Positions 42,418 through 51,508 of a DNA stretch of 64,000 nt are shown here, in pieces; within the stretch, counting starts at the first letter, position 1; each line of letters begins with the position of its first letter. This DNA is from an uncultured Litoreibacter sp. (GTDB lineage: Bacteria > Pseudomonadota > Alphaproteobacteria > Rhodobacterales > Rhodobacteraceae), in the NCBI GenBank assembly GCA_947501685.1, contig CANMWQ010000006.1, positions 175,774-239,773 on the forward strand. Reading direction: 5' to 3'. The notes under the pieces are model-generated. The model worked only from the letters and a program-made list of their open reading frames with translations. It searched no databases and was not told where the DNA came from. Made by a program: the position numbers and the translations under genes.

Positions 42418-43737
42418 ATGCGGCGCGCGCTGGTCATAGCGTCTTTTCTGGCCTCTGTGTCTGTCCCGCTTGCCGCGCAGGAATTCTTCACGCTCAAAGG
42501 CCATGGCGGCCCGATCATGGACATTGCCGTGGCTCCGAACGGCCAGATCGCCACTGCCAGCTTCGACAATTCCGTGGGGCTATGGACCGACGGCACGCCG
42601 CTGTGGCTGGAGGGCAGCCGGGCGGCGGTCAACACGGTCATTCATCCCTATCCCGGTTTGATCTTCGCGGCCGGCGATGATTTCGTTATCCGGGGCCGCA
42701 GCATCGACGACGATACCCCTGTGGAAATAGGTCGCCACGATGCCAAGATCACAGACCTGGCGATTGCACCCGGCGGCGGGTTTCTGGCCAGCGCCAGCTG
42801 GGACGCTACCGTCGGGATATGGTATTCCGAGCCCAACGGGGCGTCGCCGCCCTATCGATCCGAAATTCTCAAAGGGCACAAAAGCGGCGTGAATGCCGTT
42901 GCGATCAGCGATGACGCCAGCACGGTTTACTCCGCCTCGGCGGATGGCACTGTTCGTGTCTGGGACCTTGCTCAGCCGGGCGATAGCCGCCCGCTGGTCA
43001 AACACGGCTTTGGGGTCAATGAGCTGATCCTCAATGAAGAAGACGGCTGGCTGGCATATGGCGCGGTAGATGGTGGCACGCGGATCATTGATCTGGCGAG
43101 TGGCGAGGAGATGGCCGATTTCACACTCGACCGCCGCCCCATTTTAGCGATGGCCTATGACCCGGTGCAAGGCCAACTGGCGGTAGGCGACGGCGAGGGG
43201 TTCATCATGGTGATCGACACGCAAGAGATGCGCATCACCCGCGATTTTCGTGCAGCCCAACGCGGGCCGATCTGGGCGCTGGCATTTTCGCCGGACGGGC
43301 AGAACATCCACGCGGGCGGCATCGAGGACATCATGTATTCCTGGCCAGTGGCCACGATGGATGCGCACGGCCCCATGTCCGGTGAGACCCGCAGTTTTCT
43401 TGAAGACCCCGACACGTTGCCCAATGGCGAGCGGCAGTTTAAACGCAAATGCTCCATCTGCCACACGCTCACGGGGGGCAGCGCGCGCAAGGCGGGGCCG
43501 AGTTTGGCCAAGCTTTTTGGCCGCCGCGCGGGCAGTGTGGCCGATTACAGCTATTCCGACATCCTGACGGACTCCGAAATTGTCTGGTCAGCGGAGACGA
43601 TCAATGCTTTGTTTGATGAAGGGCCAGATCACTATATTCCGGGGACCAAGATGCCGATGCAGCGCATCGTCAAACAGTCGGATCGGGATGATCTGATCGC
43701 GTATCTACGTGCGGCCACCGCGCAAGGGGAGAACTGA
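42418..43737 (+). CDS. WD40 repeat-cytochrome c fusion protein
   Basis: 439 residues, directly after the gamma-subunit stop. Signal peptide 1-20 (V-S-V-P-L-A-A-Q). Seven-bladed-type WD40 propeller (about 22-330) with repeats such as L-K-G-H-G-G-P-I-M-D-I-A-V-A-P, A-S-A-S-W-D-A-T-V-G-I-W and A-S-A-D-G-T-V-R-V-W-D, then a class I cytochrome c domain with C345-S-I-C-H349 and distal Met in G-T-K-M-P-M (about 412). The propeller should be a docking platform in the periplasm, the heme an electron relay beside FDH or a quinol/cytochrome partner. Uncommon architecture. Confidence 0.88.
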   Translation: MRRALVIASFLASVSVPLAAQEFFTLKGHGGPIMDIAVAPNGQIATASFDNSVGLWTDGTPLWLEGSRAAVNTVIHPYPGLIFAAGDDFVIRGRSIDDDTPVEIGRHDAKITDLAIAPGGGFLASASWDATVGIWYSEPNGASPPYRSEILKGHKSGVNAVAISDDASTVYSASADGTVRVWDLAQPGDSRPLVKHGFGVNELILNEEDGWLAYGAVDGGTRIIDLASGEEMADFTLDRRPILAMAYDPVQGQLAVGDGEGFIMVIDTQEMRITRDFRAAQRGPIWALAFSPDGQNIHAGGIEDIMYSWPVATMDAHGPMSGETRSFLEDPDTLPNGERQFKRKCSICHTLTGGSARKAGPSLAKLFGRRAGSVADYSYSDILTDSEIVWSAETINALFDEGPDHYIPGTKMPMQRIVKQSDRDDLIAYLRAATAQGEN

Positions 43738-43738
43738 A

Positions 43739-43867
43739 ATGAAAGCCATGCTTGCCGCCTTTGTGGCCATCGTTGTGATTGCAGTCGGCTCCAACCTCTA
43801 TCTGTCCCAAGCCGGGTTCTCCAGTCAGGATCGGGCCACAGGCCCGGCTGTGCGCCTCGACAATTGA
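43739..43867 (+). CDS. 42-aa single-span membrane microprotein in the fdh-tup operon
   Basis: ATG one base after the WD40-cytochrome stop, CAAGGGGAGAACTG as RBS, TGA 31 bp before tupB. M-K-A-M-L-A-A-F-V-A-I-V-V-I-A-V-G-S is one transmembrane span or uncleaved signal anchor, followed by a periplasmic tail (Y-L-S-Q-A-G-F-S-S-Q-D-R). Reliable by position and RBS. Could be a small subunit of the formate dehydrogenase membrane complex. Confidence 0.6.
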   Translation: MKAMLAAFVAIVVIAVGSNLYLSQAGFSSQDRATGPAVRLDN

Positions 43868-43898
43868 TCCCGCAGCCGCCGGTTAGGACCGCCCCGCA

Positions 43899-44603
43899 AT
43901 GAATGAGATATGGGCAGGCATTCAGGCGGCGTTTCGACTGATCTTTTCGCTCGATGCGGATTTGGTGGAGATCACCCTGCGCTCCTTGCAGGTCAGCTTG
44001 ACCGCGCTCGTCGTGGCCTCCGTCATTGCGCTGCCCTTTGGCACATGGCTGGCCATTCGCCGCTTTCGTTACCGCCGCGCGACCATCGCCACTTTGAACG
44101 CGCTGATGGGGCTGCCGCCGGTGGTGGTCGGGCTGATCGTCTATTTGCTATTGTCGCGCTCTGGCCCCTTCGGGGTCATGGGGCTTTTGTTCACGCCGAC
44201 CGCGATGATCATCGCGCAGGTGATCATCATCACGCCGCTGATCGCGTCGATCACCCATCAGGCGATGCGCGAGCTCTGGGCCGAGTATCACGACCTGCTG
44301 ATCTCTCTGAACACCACCAAGCGGCAGCGCATTGCGACGCTGATCTGGGACGGCAGGCGGACGCTGTTGACGGCCGCACTTGCGGGGTTTGGCCGCGCTA
44401 TCGGAGAAGTCGGGGCCATCATGATCGTCGGCGGCAATATCGACCACGCCACCCGCGTGCTGACCACGGCCATCGCGCTTGAAACCGGCAAGGGCGACTT
44501 CGCCTTGGCGCTGGGTCTGGGCTTTGTGCTCATCGCGCTGGCGCTGTTGGTGAATTTCGCGATCCACGCCCTGTCGCGCACGGAGCGGGAGGGGACATGG
44601 TAG
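43899..44603 (+). CDS. tupB: Tungstate ABC transporter permease
   Basis: 234 residues with five to six membrane helices. Cytoplasmic EAA loop element is A-G-F-G-R-A-I-G-E-V-G-A-I (about 165-177), as in TupB/ModB permeases. Overlaps the ATPase gene by 7 bp. Together with the ATPase and TupA it forms a tungstate importer; the neighbouring fdh operon is the natural destination for the metal. Confidence 0.9.
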   Translation: MNEIWAGIQAAFRLIFSLDADLVEITLRSLQVSLTALVVASVIALPFGTWLAIRRFRYRRATIATLNALMGLPPVVVGLIVYLLLSRSGPFGVMGLLFTPTAMIIAQVIIITPLIASITHQAMRELWAEYHDLLISLNTTKRQRIATLIWDGRRTLLTAALAGFGRAIGEVGAIMIVGGNIDHATRVLTTAIALETGKGDFALALGLGFVLIALALLVNFAIHALSRTEREGTW

Positions 44604-45313
44604 AGGCTCCCCCCTCCGTCAGCCTGTCAGGCGCACTGGTCAAACGGCGCGGCAAGACCATTCTGGGCCCGCTGGACCTGACGCTTGCGGCCAGTGGCTT
44701 CACCATTGTGCTTGGCCCCAATGGCGCGGGAAAGACGACGCTGTTGAAGGTGTTGCACGGGGTGGACCGGCTTTCGGAAGGGGCGGTGACATGGTCGGTC
44801 CCTGACGCGCAGGCGCGCGAAAGTCAGGCTTACGTATTTCAAAGCCCGATCATGCTGCGCCGCTCAGTGCGTCAGAACCTTGCCTATCCGTTGCAGTTGC
44901 TGGGCGAGGACAAAGCGAGCATCGCCGCCAAGGTCGCAGACTGGGCGCAGCGTATCGGTCTGGAAGATGCGCTGGACCGCCCTGCGCCGCGTCTCTCAGG
45001 GGGCGAGCGGCAAAAGCTGGCGCTGGGCCGCGCGCTGATCCGCAACCCTCAAGTGTTGTTTCTCGACGAGCCCTGCGCCAATCTTGACGGGCGCTCCACC
45101 CGCGAAATCGAGGCGCTGCTCAAGGCCGCGCAGCAGGCTGGCACCCGGATCATCATGACCACGCATGATCTGGGACAGGCGCGCAGGCTTGCCACGGATC
45201 TGGTGTTTTTGCTGCGTGGCGCGCTACATGAACAAGGCCGCGCGCCCGCGTTTTTCACGGCCCCCCGCACCGCCGAGGCCAAGGCTTTTCTGGAAGGAGA
45301 TATCGTCGAATGA
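44597..45313 (+). CDS. tupC: Tungstate ABC transporter ATP-binding protein
   Basis: 238 residues: Walker A G-P-N-G-A-G-K-T-T, Q-loop V-F-Q-S-P, signature L-S-G-G-E-R-Q-K and Walker B V-L-F-L-D-E-P. Energises TupB. The start overlaps tupB; the end overlaps tupA by 4 bp. No C-terminal regulatory domain of the ModC type is present. Confidence 0.9.
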   Translation: MVEAPPSVSLSGALVKRRGKTILGPLDLTLAASGFTIVLGPNGAGKTTLLKVLHGVDRLSEGAVTWSVPDAQARESQAYVFQSPIMLRRSVRQNLAYPLQLLGEDKASIAAKVADWAQRIGLEDALDRPAPRLSGGERQKLALGRALIRNPQVLFLDEPCANLDGRSTREIEALLKAAQQAGTRIIMTTHDLGQARRLATDLVFLLRGALHEQGRAPAFFTAPRTAEAKAFLEGDIVE

Positions 45314-46101
45314 TCCGCGCCCTCATCATCGTTTTCAGCCTTCTGACCACTGCCCTTCAGGCCGAGACCATGAAGCTGGCCGTCACCACCAGTTTTCACA
45401 ATTCTGGGCTCTCAGATGTGCTCTTGCCCACCATCGCGCAAGACACCGGGCTGGAGGTGCAATTGCTGGTCGTGGGCACCGGACAGGCCTTGCGGCTGGG
45501 GCAGGCGGGGGATGTGGACGCGATCCTTGTGCATTCCCGCGCGGCGGAGGAGGCATTCGTGGCAGAGGGCTACGGCACGCATCGCCGCGAGATCATGTAT
45601 AATGATTTTGTTCTGATTGGCCCCGCCGCGGACCCCGCTGGCATTGCCAAAGCCGCAACTGCCGCGCAGGCGCTCAGCGCCATTGCGCAAAGCGAAAGCC
45701 CGTTTGTCAGCCGTGGTGATGACAGCGGCACGCATAAGAAAGAGCTGTCGCTTTGGGCGGATGCGGGCGGCGTGCCGGAGGCTGCGTGGTACAAGGCCGT
45801 AGGTGCGGGCATGGGGGCCAGCCTGAACACAGCTGCAGGCCTTGACGCCTATATCATGTCGGACCGCGCCAGCTGGCTGAATTTCGGGAATAAGGCCGGG
45901 CTGGCGCTGCTGTTTTCCGGCGACCCGGTGCTGTTTAACCAATACGCATATCTGCCTGTGAACCCCGAGCGGCACCCGCATGTGAAAGCGCAGGCGGCAG
46001 CGAATTTGGAAAACTGGCTGGTCTCCCCAAGGGCCGAAGCCTTGATCAACGGCTACACTATCGGCGGCGAGACGTTGTTCACCTTCAACGCCACCCGCTA
46101 G
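45310..46101 (+). CDS. tupA: Tungstate-binding periplasmic protein
   Basis: 263 residues, signal peptide 1-18 (T-A-L-Q-A). TupA hallmarks: V-T-T-S-F-H-N-S-G-L just after the signal and V-S-R-G-D-D-S-G-T-H-K-K-E mid-protein, both forming the anion pocket. Binds tungstate with very high selectivity over molybdate in known members. Last gene of the fdh-tup series; converges with the aspartoacylase-like gene with a 4-bp overlap. Confidence 0.9.
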   Translation: MIRALIIVFSLLTTALQAETMKLAVTTSFHNSGLSDVLLPTIAQDTGLEVQLLVVGTGQALRLGQAGDVDAILVHSRAAEEAFVAEGYGTHRREIMYNDFVLIGPAADPAGIAKAATAAQALSAIAQSESPFVSRGDDSGTHKKELSLWADAGGVPEAAWYKAVGAGMGASLNTAAGLDAYIMSDRASWLNFGNKAGLALLFSGDPVLFNQYAYLPVNPERHPHVKAQAAANLENWLVSPRAEALINGYTIGGETLFTFNATR

Positions 46102-47141
46102 ATAATCTCGTCCTCGTCAAAGAGCGGGTCGGCTTCCAGTTGAGCGGCCAGATCCTCCACCGCCATCTCCGCTTTGGATGCCGAGGCGACCTTGGCAATA
46201 TGGTACACCGCGTCGCCCTCATTGGCCAAAGGCATCACGGCGCGGCCCACGATGATGCCTGCGGTATCAGCCAGAATTTCCAGCTCTTCATTGCCGAACG
46301 GGTCGCAGATGGCGGCCAACAAATCGCCCTCGGCCACGACCTCTCCGCCCTCCTTGAAGGTGCGCAATAGCCCCCCGGCGGGGGTGCGGACCCATTTGGA
46401 AGACGTGCACAGGATCGGGGCCGCCTTTGCCCGGCTTATGCCTTTGGCAGGCAGTGCGCCCATGCTCAGCAGCACCCGCAAGATACCCGCGACGCCCGCG
46501 CGCACCGACATTTCGTCAAAGCGCAGCCCTTCGCCCGCTTCAAAGAGCAGCATGTCCACGCCCAGTTCGCGCGCGGCGCCCCTCAGAGAGCCCTCGCGCA
46601 GCGGAGAGGTCAGGATCACGGGTGCGCCAAAAATCTTCGCGCGTTCCAGAATGGAGGGCGTATCCGGCGAAATCCTGATCTGCGGCAGGTTGGTGCGGTG
46701 GATGGCCGCCGAATGCAGGTCGATGCCGAACTCGCAACGCGCCACGACCTCGCGCAGAAACAAATGCGCCATGCGCGAGGCCAGCGAGCCGCCCGCACTG
46801 CCCGGAAAGCAGCGATTCAGGTCGCGCCGGTCCGGCAAATACCGCGAGCGGTTGTGAAAGCCGAAGGCGTTGACAATCGGCACCACCAGCAACGTGCCGC
46901 GCAGCGCGTTCAGGTTTGGGGCGCGCAGCAAACGGCGCACGATCTCGACGCCGATGACTTCATCGCCGTGAATGCCCGCGCTGATAAACAGGGTCGGGCC
47001 GTCGCGTTTGCCGTGGATGACATGCACCGACATGTTGACCGGCGTGTGGTCCGACAGGGTGCTGACAGGCAAATCAACGGTCTGCCGTGTGCCGGGCGCA
47101 ACGGTGACGCCGCCCAGCGTGAAGCCTGCTCTTTTGGCCAT
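46098..47141 (-). CDS. Succinylglutamate desuccinylase/aspartoacylase-family zinc peptidase
   Basis: 347 residues. Zinc ligands are seen as G-I-H-G-D-E (H-x-x-E), and a third His in G-I-D-L-H-S-A; R-R-D-L-N-R-C-F binds carboxylate. The C-terminal third (about 250-330) is a biotinyl-like beta domain. It follows rimK by 9 bp, so both are expressed together; the pairing suggests removal or editing of glutamate tails added by RimK (as RimB-type proteases do elsewhere), but this is inference. Confidence 0.82.
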   Translation of the reverse strand: MAKRAGFTLGGVTVAPGTRQTVDLPVSTLSDHTPVNMSVHVIHGKRDGPTLFISAGIHGDEVIGVEIVRRLLRAPNLNALRGTLLVVPIVNAFGFHNRSRYLPDRRDLNRCFPGSAGGSLASRMAHLFLREVVARCEFGIDLHSAAIHRTNLPQIRISPDTPSILERAKIFGAPVILTSPLREGSLRGAARELGVDMLLFEAGEGLRFDEMSVRAGVAGILRVLLSMGALPAKGISRAKAAPILCTSSKWVRTPAGGLLRTFKEGGEVVAEGDLLAAICDPFGNEELEILADTAGIIVGRAVMPLANEGDAVYHIAKVASASKAEMAVEDLAAQLEADPLFDEDEII

Positions 47142-47150
47142 CGTGCTTGG

Positions 47151-48056
47151 TTACCCTTTGCCCTTGGTCTTGGTTTTGTTCGGTTTGGCGTGTTTCTCCA
47201 GATGGGTGATGATCTTGCCCGCAATGTCGAGCCCGGTGGCTTTCTCCACGCCTTCCAGGCCCGGTGACGAATTCACCTCCATCACCACTGGGCCGTGATT
47301 GGCCCGCAGCATGTCAACGCCGCATACGGCCAGCCCCATGGATTTGGCGGCGCGCACGGCGGTGGCGCGTTCCTCGGGGCTGATCTTGATCACCTGCGCC
47401 GAGCCGCCGCGGTGCAGGTTCGAGCGGAAATCGCCCTCCGCCCCTGTGCGCTTCATCGCGGCGATCACCTTGCCTCCGACGACAATGGCGCGGATATCCG
47501 TGCCGCCCGCCTCCTTGATGAATTCCTGCGCCATGATGTTCACATTGGCCCCGCGAAACGCCTCGATCACGGAGCGGGCGGAGCGGTCGGTATCGGCCAG
47601 AACCACCCCGATGCCCTGCGTGCCTTCCAACAGCTTGATCACCACCGGGGTGCCGCCTGCCAGCTCGACAATGTCACCCGCCTTCTTGGCGTCATGCGCA
47701 AAGGCGGTCACAGGCAGGCCGATGCCGTCGCGCGCCAGCAATTGCATGGAGCGCAGCTTGTCGCGGGACCGGCCAATCGCCACGCTTTCGTTCAGAGGAT
47801 AGACCCCCATCATCTCGAACTGACGCAGCACAGCGAGGCCATAAAAGGTCACCGACGCGCCGATGCGCGGGATCACGGCGTCATAGCCCTCCAGCCTTTC
47901 GCCATTGTAATAGATCTCGGGCCTGCGCGACGCGATGTTCATGTAGCATTGTAGCGTGTTGATGATGTCGAGCGTGTGCCCCCGCGCCTCCGCCGCCTCG
48001 ACAAGCCGCTTGTGCGAATACAGGTTTGCGTTTCGGGCAAGCATGGCAATCTTCAT
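47151..48056 (-). CDS. rimK: Ribosomal protein S6 modification ligase (RimK)
   Basis: 301 residues, very close to E. coli RimK from its start ([10 protein letters not shown]) through [12 protein letters not shown] and [11 protein letters not shown] to [12 protein letters not shown]-grasp enzyme that adds glutamate residues to the C terminus of ribosomal protein S6 or makes poly-glutamate. Transcribed with the aspartoacylase-like gene; 96 bp separate it from the divergent glycosyltransferase. Confidence 0.94.
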   Translation of the reverse strand: MKIAMLARNANLYSHKRLVEAAEARGHTLDIINTLQCYMNIASRRPEIYYNGERLEGYDAVIPRIGASVTFYGLAVLRQFEMMGVYPLNESVAIGRSRDKLRSMQLLARDGIGLPVTAFAHDAKKAGDIVELAGGTPVVIKLLEGTQGIGVVLADTDRSARSVIEAFRGANVNIMAQEFIKEAGGTDIRAIVVGGKVIAAMKRTGAEGDFRSNLHRGGSAQVIKISPEERATAVRAAKSMGLAVCGVDMLRANHGPVVMEVNSSPGLEGVEKATGLDIAGKIITHLEKHAKPNKTKTKGKG

Positions 48057-48152
48057 CGGCGCGTCCTTTCAGGCAGGCAATTGGATCAAGCGTAGACAGT
48101 TTAACTGCGGAATGTAACCTCCCGCATTCTGTGAGAAATTCATACTTTCTTA

Positions 48153-49040
48153 ATGGAATTTGGGCCTGTTAACCCAATGCCCGAGCTTGCCGTGATTATC
48201 CCCCATCTCAATGACCATGCCCGGCTGCGCCGCTGTCTGCAAAGCCTCGCCGGGCAGGTGTCCGCGCGAGTGGAGGTGGTGGTCGCCGACAATGGCTCAG
48301 CGCCCGATCTGGGCGCGCTGGCGCGGGAGTTTCCGTGGGCGCGGGTGGTGGCTCAGCCGAAACCCGGCGCGGGGGCGGCACGCAATGCGGGCGTCCGGGC
48401 CTCGAGCGCGCCGGGGATCGCGTTTCTGGATTGCGACTGTGTCGCAGGGCCCGACTGGGTCGCCACGGCCCTTGATCTCAGCCGACATGTCGGGGTGTTT
48501 GGCGGCAAAGTCGGCCTATTTGACGAGGCCGCGGGGCCGAGGCCTGCGCGTCGCAGCGGGGCGCAGCTGTTCGAGCGGGTGTTTGCCTTTCACAACGAGG
48601 CCTATGTCCGCGCCAAAGGGTTCGGGGTCACGGCCAATCTGGTCACCCGCCGCACGGTGTTCGAAGCGGCAGGACCGTTTCGCACGGGGCTGTCGGAAGA
48701 TGTAGACTGGTGCAAACGCGCGCAGCGAGCCGGGTTTGATCTGCATTACACCGCCGCCCTGCAGGTGCGCCATCCAACCCGCAGCGACTGGGCCGCTCTG
48801 CGCCGCAAATGGCTTCGCTTGGTGCCGGAGCAATTCGTTGAGCAAGACCGCCGCCGTGGCCGCTGGGCGTGGCGCGCAGCGCTGACGGCGCTCAGCCCGT
48901 TGAAAGACACGCTCCTGGTGATTCGCACCAACAGGCTGGCCGGTCCGGTGGAGCGTGGCAAATGCCTCGCAACGCTCTACCGGTTGCGGCTGATGCGGGC
49001 CTGTTGGATGGGGCGGCAAGCGTGGACGGGGCGCGCCTAG
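48153..49040 (+). CDS. Family 2 glycosyltransferase
   Basis: 295 residues; ATG at 48153 or 48177, the latter giving M-P-E-L-A-V-I-I-P, the standard GT2 opening. GT-A fold with V-V-A-D-N-G-S (nucleotide) and the D-x-D-like D-C-D-C at about 98, and [13 protein letters not shown] acceptor motif. Adds a sugar to a lipid or polysaccharide acceptor at the membrane. Solitary gene; converges with dtd by a 4-bp overlap. Acceptor unknown. Confidence 0.88.
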   Translation: MEFGPVNPMPELAVIIPHLNDHARLRRCLQSLAGQVSARVEVVVADNGSAPDLGALAREFPWARVVAQPKPGAGAARNAGVRASSAPGIAFLDCDCVAGPDWVATALDLSRHVGVFGGKVGLFDEAAGPRPARRSGAQLFERVFAFHNEAYVRAKGFGVTANLVTRRTVFEAAGPFRTGLSEDVDWCKRAQRAGFDLHYTAALQVRHPTRSDWAALRRKWLRLVPEQFVEQDRRRGRWAWRAALTALSPLKDTLLVIRTNRLAGPVERGKCLATLYRLRLMRACWMGRQAWTGRA

Positions 49041-49480
49041 CTGCGGTCATCCATCCAGATGGTGACCGGCCCGCTATTGGTCAGCGCAACCTGCATATCT
49101 GCGCCAAAAGACCCGGTCTCGACCGGGATGCCCAAGCCTGCCAAATCGCGGGCAAATGCTTCATAAAGCGCGCGGCCCTCGTCAGGGGTGGCGGCGGCGG
49201 AAAACCCCGGCCGGTTGCCCCGCGACGTGTCGGCGGCCAGGGTGAATTGGCTGACCACCAAGGCGCTGCCGCCAATATCTGCGAGCGAGCGGTTCATCTT
49301 GCCCGCCTCGTCCTTGAACACCCGAAGCTTTGCGATCTTGGCCGCCAGCTTGGCGGTTTGCTCCGGCGCGTCGCCCTCCATGGCGCAGATCAGGATCAGC
49401 AGGCCATGTCCGATGGCACCAATCGTCTCCCCTTCGACGGAGACGGACGCCTCGGAGACGCGCTGGATCAGCGCTCTCAT
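49037..49480 (-). CDS. dtd: D-aminoacyl-tRNA deacylase
   Basis: 147 residues, the standard size. Catalytic signature [10 protein letters not shown] at about 77-86 and the C-terminal N-S-G-P-V-T cross-subunit motif are both present. It hydrolyses D-amino acids mischarged onto tRNA. Overlaps the upstream kinase gene by ATGA. Confidence 0.96.
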   Translation of the reverse strand: MRALIQRVSEASVSVEGETIGAIGHGLLILICAMEGDAPEQTAKLAAKIAKLRVFKDEAGKMNRSLADIGGSALVVSQFTLAADTSRGNRPGFSAAATPDEGRALYEAFARDLAGLGIPVETGSFGADMQVALTNSGPVTIWMDDRS

Positions 49481-50397
49481 AGCTCCGACAGGCGGGGCGG
49501 GTTGGCGCCCGCGCGCGACACGGTCACGGCGGCGCAGCGCGCGCCCATGGACAGGGCCGCTTTGATCTCTGCCTCGCCAATGCCTGCAATGGCCTCTTTG
49601 GTCAGCAGCCCGGCCTCCTGCAACGCGTAGAGCACGCCCGCATTGAACGTGTCGCCCGCGCCGACCGTGTCGACCACGGTGACTTTTTCCGAAGGCACGA
49701 AGACCGCGCCGCTGGCGGTGAACCCGGTGGCCCCTTCCGCGCCTTGGGTGATCAGGACCAGCTTGGTGCCGCGCGCGAGGATCGCCTTTGCCATCGCCTC
49801 CAGATCATCCGCGCCTTCGAGCCAAGCGAGGTCCTCGTCGCTCAGTTTCACCACGTCCGACAAAGCCATCATCCGGCGGATGCGGGCCACATAGGCGTCG
49901 CGGTCCTTGATGAAGCTGGGGCGGATGTTGGGGTCGATCATCGTGACGCGGGAGGCGGCTTCGCGGGTCAGCAACGCCTCAAACGCTTCAGCACTTGGGC
50001 CCTCGGCCAAGGAGATGCCGCCAAAAAACATCGCGCGCACATCGTCGCCAATCGCAGGCAGCGCACCCGCGCGCAGCGAGGTCAGCGCGGTGTCCTTGTC
50101 ATAGAATGTGTAGGTGGCCTGGCCGTTCTCCAGCTTCACAAAGGCCAGCGTCGTGGGCAGGTCGGGCCGCGGGGCCAGGTCGGTGCTGACATCAGAGGCC
50201 GCAAGGGTCTCCACTAGCAGCTCGCCAAAAAGGTCCTGCGACAGCCCACAGAAAAAGCCGGGGGCCGCCCCAAGCCGTCCCAGCGCAATCGCCGTGTTGA
50301 ACACCGCGCCGCCCGCATAAGGGGCGAAGGCTTGCTCCCCTTGCGTGGTCTCGCGTGGCAGCATGTCGATCAGGGCTTCACCGCAACACAATATCAT
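49477..50397 (-). CDS. PfkB-family carbohydrate kinase, fructokinase-like
   Basis: 306 residues from the ATG at 50397. [14 protein letters not shown] opening, [17 protein letters not shown] and [12 protein letters not shown] (catalytic Asp) are fructokinase/PfkB motifs. It phosphorylates a sugar, most probably fructose. It shares 20 bp with the preceding zinc-ribbon gene and overlaps dtd, so all three are coupled. No strong RBS is seen. Confidence 0.87.
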   Translation of the reverse strand: MILCCGEALIDMLPRETTQGEQAFAPYAGGAVFNTAIALGRLGAAPGFFCGLSQDLFGELLVETLAASDVSTDLAPRPDLPTTLAFVKLENGQATYTFYDKDTALTSLRAGALPAIGDDVRAMFFGGISLAEGPSAEAFEALLTREAASRVTMIDPNIRPSFIKDRDAYVARIRRMMALSDVVKLSDEDLAWLEGADDLEAMAKAILARGTKLVLITQGAEGATGFTASGAVFVPSEKVTVVDTVGAGDTFNAGVLYALQEAGLLTKEAIAGIGEAEIKAALSMGARCAAVTVSRAGANPPRLSEL

Positions 50398-51493
50398 CTT
50401 GTAACGCCATTCCATATCCGATGGCCGCCGCAATCAGCAGCCCAATGATGACCGCAATCGCGATCTTGATGGCCGAGTAGGGGCGCTCGCCACGCACCGC
50501 ACCCGTCTGGCCATTTACGACAAACCGGAAGGTCCGGCCGCGGAACTTGTAGGCCGCCATCCAGACGGGCAGCAAGACATGTTTGAAGGTCACGTCGGAC
50601 ACAGCCGTTTTGGCCTGATGGATCCGCTGCCGGTCGCCGCCAATGTCAAAGCGGATGTCACGTGTGATGCGGCGGTCCATATGCACGCGCGCCTCGGTGA
50701 AACCATCATCAAGCGCGACCGTGTAGGCCTCCGCTCGGAAGCCCGCCAGATATTCGGGCGTGTAGGGGCTGAGATAGGACAGGTCCCACGGGGCCAGCGC
50801 GTCGGTATACTCCTTAGGCAGCGAGGTCGAGGCCAGTACCAGCACGTCGTCAAAGTCGCGCGCCACACGGCCGGAGACCCGGTGCCAGCGGGTTTTGGTG
50901 ACCAGCACGGTCTGCTTCTTGCTGTCGCGCACCACGGTGCGGCGCACCTGATAATCTACCCCGCGCTCGCCGCTATATTGCGTGCGGGTGTCGGCGTCAT
51001 AGGTCCAGTAGGGGACGTAGATGCCCTCCATCCGGCGGCCCTTGCGGGCGTAGTCCTTCAACCCGTTCGGCGCGAACCACAGCTGCCCCAGCCAGTCATT
51101 CATCGACTTGCGCGCGGCGCGTTTATCCAGCCTGAAGGGCAGCACTCCGCGCGGTTTGATATGGCGATGCGTGCCGGTATCGGCCACCACGGGTGTCGCG
51201 CAAAACGGGCATTCGGTGGCGTGAATGTCGGCGTCAAAAGCGACCTGCGCGCCGCAATTGGGGCAGGAGGTGACACGGGTCTCCTCCATCTCTGCCTCGG
51301 CCAGCGAGCCGCGCACGGCGGCGTTAAAATCGAGCTCCTGAATGGCGGTGGAGCGGCCCTCGCTGACGGGTTTGGTGTTGCCGCAATGGTCGCAGACCAG
51401 CTGGTGCCCACCGGGGTCAAACGCCATGTCCGACCCGCAATTGTCGCAGGGAAACCGGAATTCCTGTTCAGGCGCGGTCGGCGGGATCGTCAT
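50378..51493 (-). CDS. Zinc-ribbon membrane protein of the TerC/TelA cluster
   Basis: 371 residues. Three Cys-pair modules: C-D-N-C-G and C-D-H-C-G (about 16-40), C-P-N-C-G and C-P-F-C-A (about 77-95), forming two zinc ribbons, then a soluble domain with P-Y-W-T-Y-D-A and D-L-S-Y-L-S-P-Y, and one C-terminal helix (A-I-K-I-A-I-A-V-I-I-G-L-L-I-A). The ribbon-plus-membrane design recurs next to SPFH and TelA genes. Its role may be a quality-control or assembly adaptor; not known. Confidence 0.78.
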   Translation of the reverse strand: MTIPPTAPEQEFRFPCDNCGSDMAFDPGGHQLVCDHCGNTKPVSEGRSTAIQELDFNAAVRGSLAEAEMEETRVTSCPNCGAQVAFDADIHATECPFCATPVVADTGTHRHIKPRGVLPFRLDKRAARKSMNDWLGQLWFAPNGLKDYARKGRRMEGIYVPYWTYDADTRTQYSGERGVDYQVRRTVVRDSKKQTVLVTKTRWHRVSGRVARDFDDVLVLASTSLPKEYTDALAPWDLSYLSPYTPEYLAGFRAEAYTVALDDGFTEARVHMDRRITRDIRFDIGGDRQRIHQAKTAVSDVTFKHVLLPVWMAAYKFRGRTFRFVVNGQTGAVRGERPYSAIKIAIAVIIGLLIAAAIGYGMALQDDIVLR

Positions 51494-51508
51494 GGCAAAA
51501 TCATCGGG

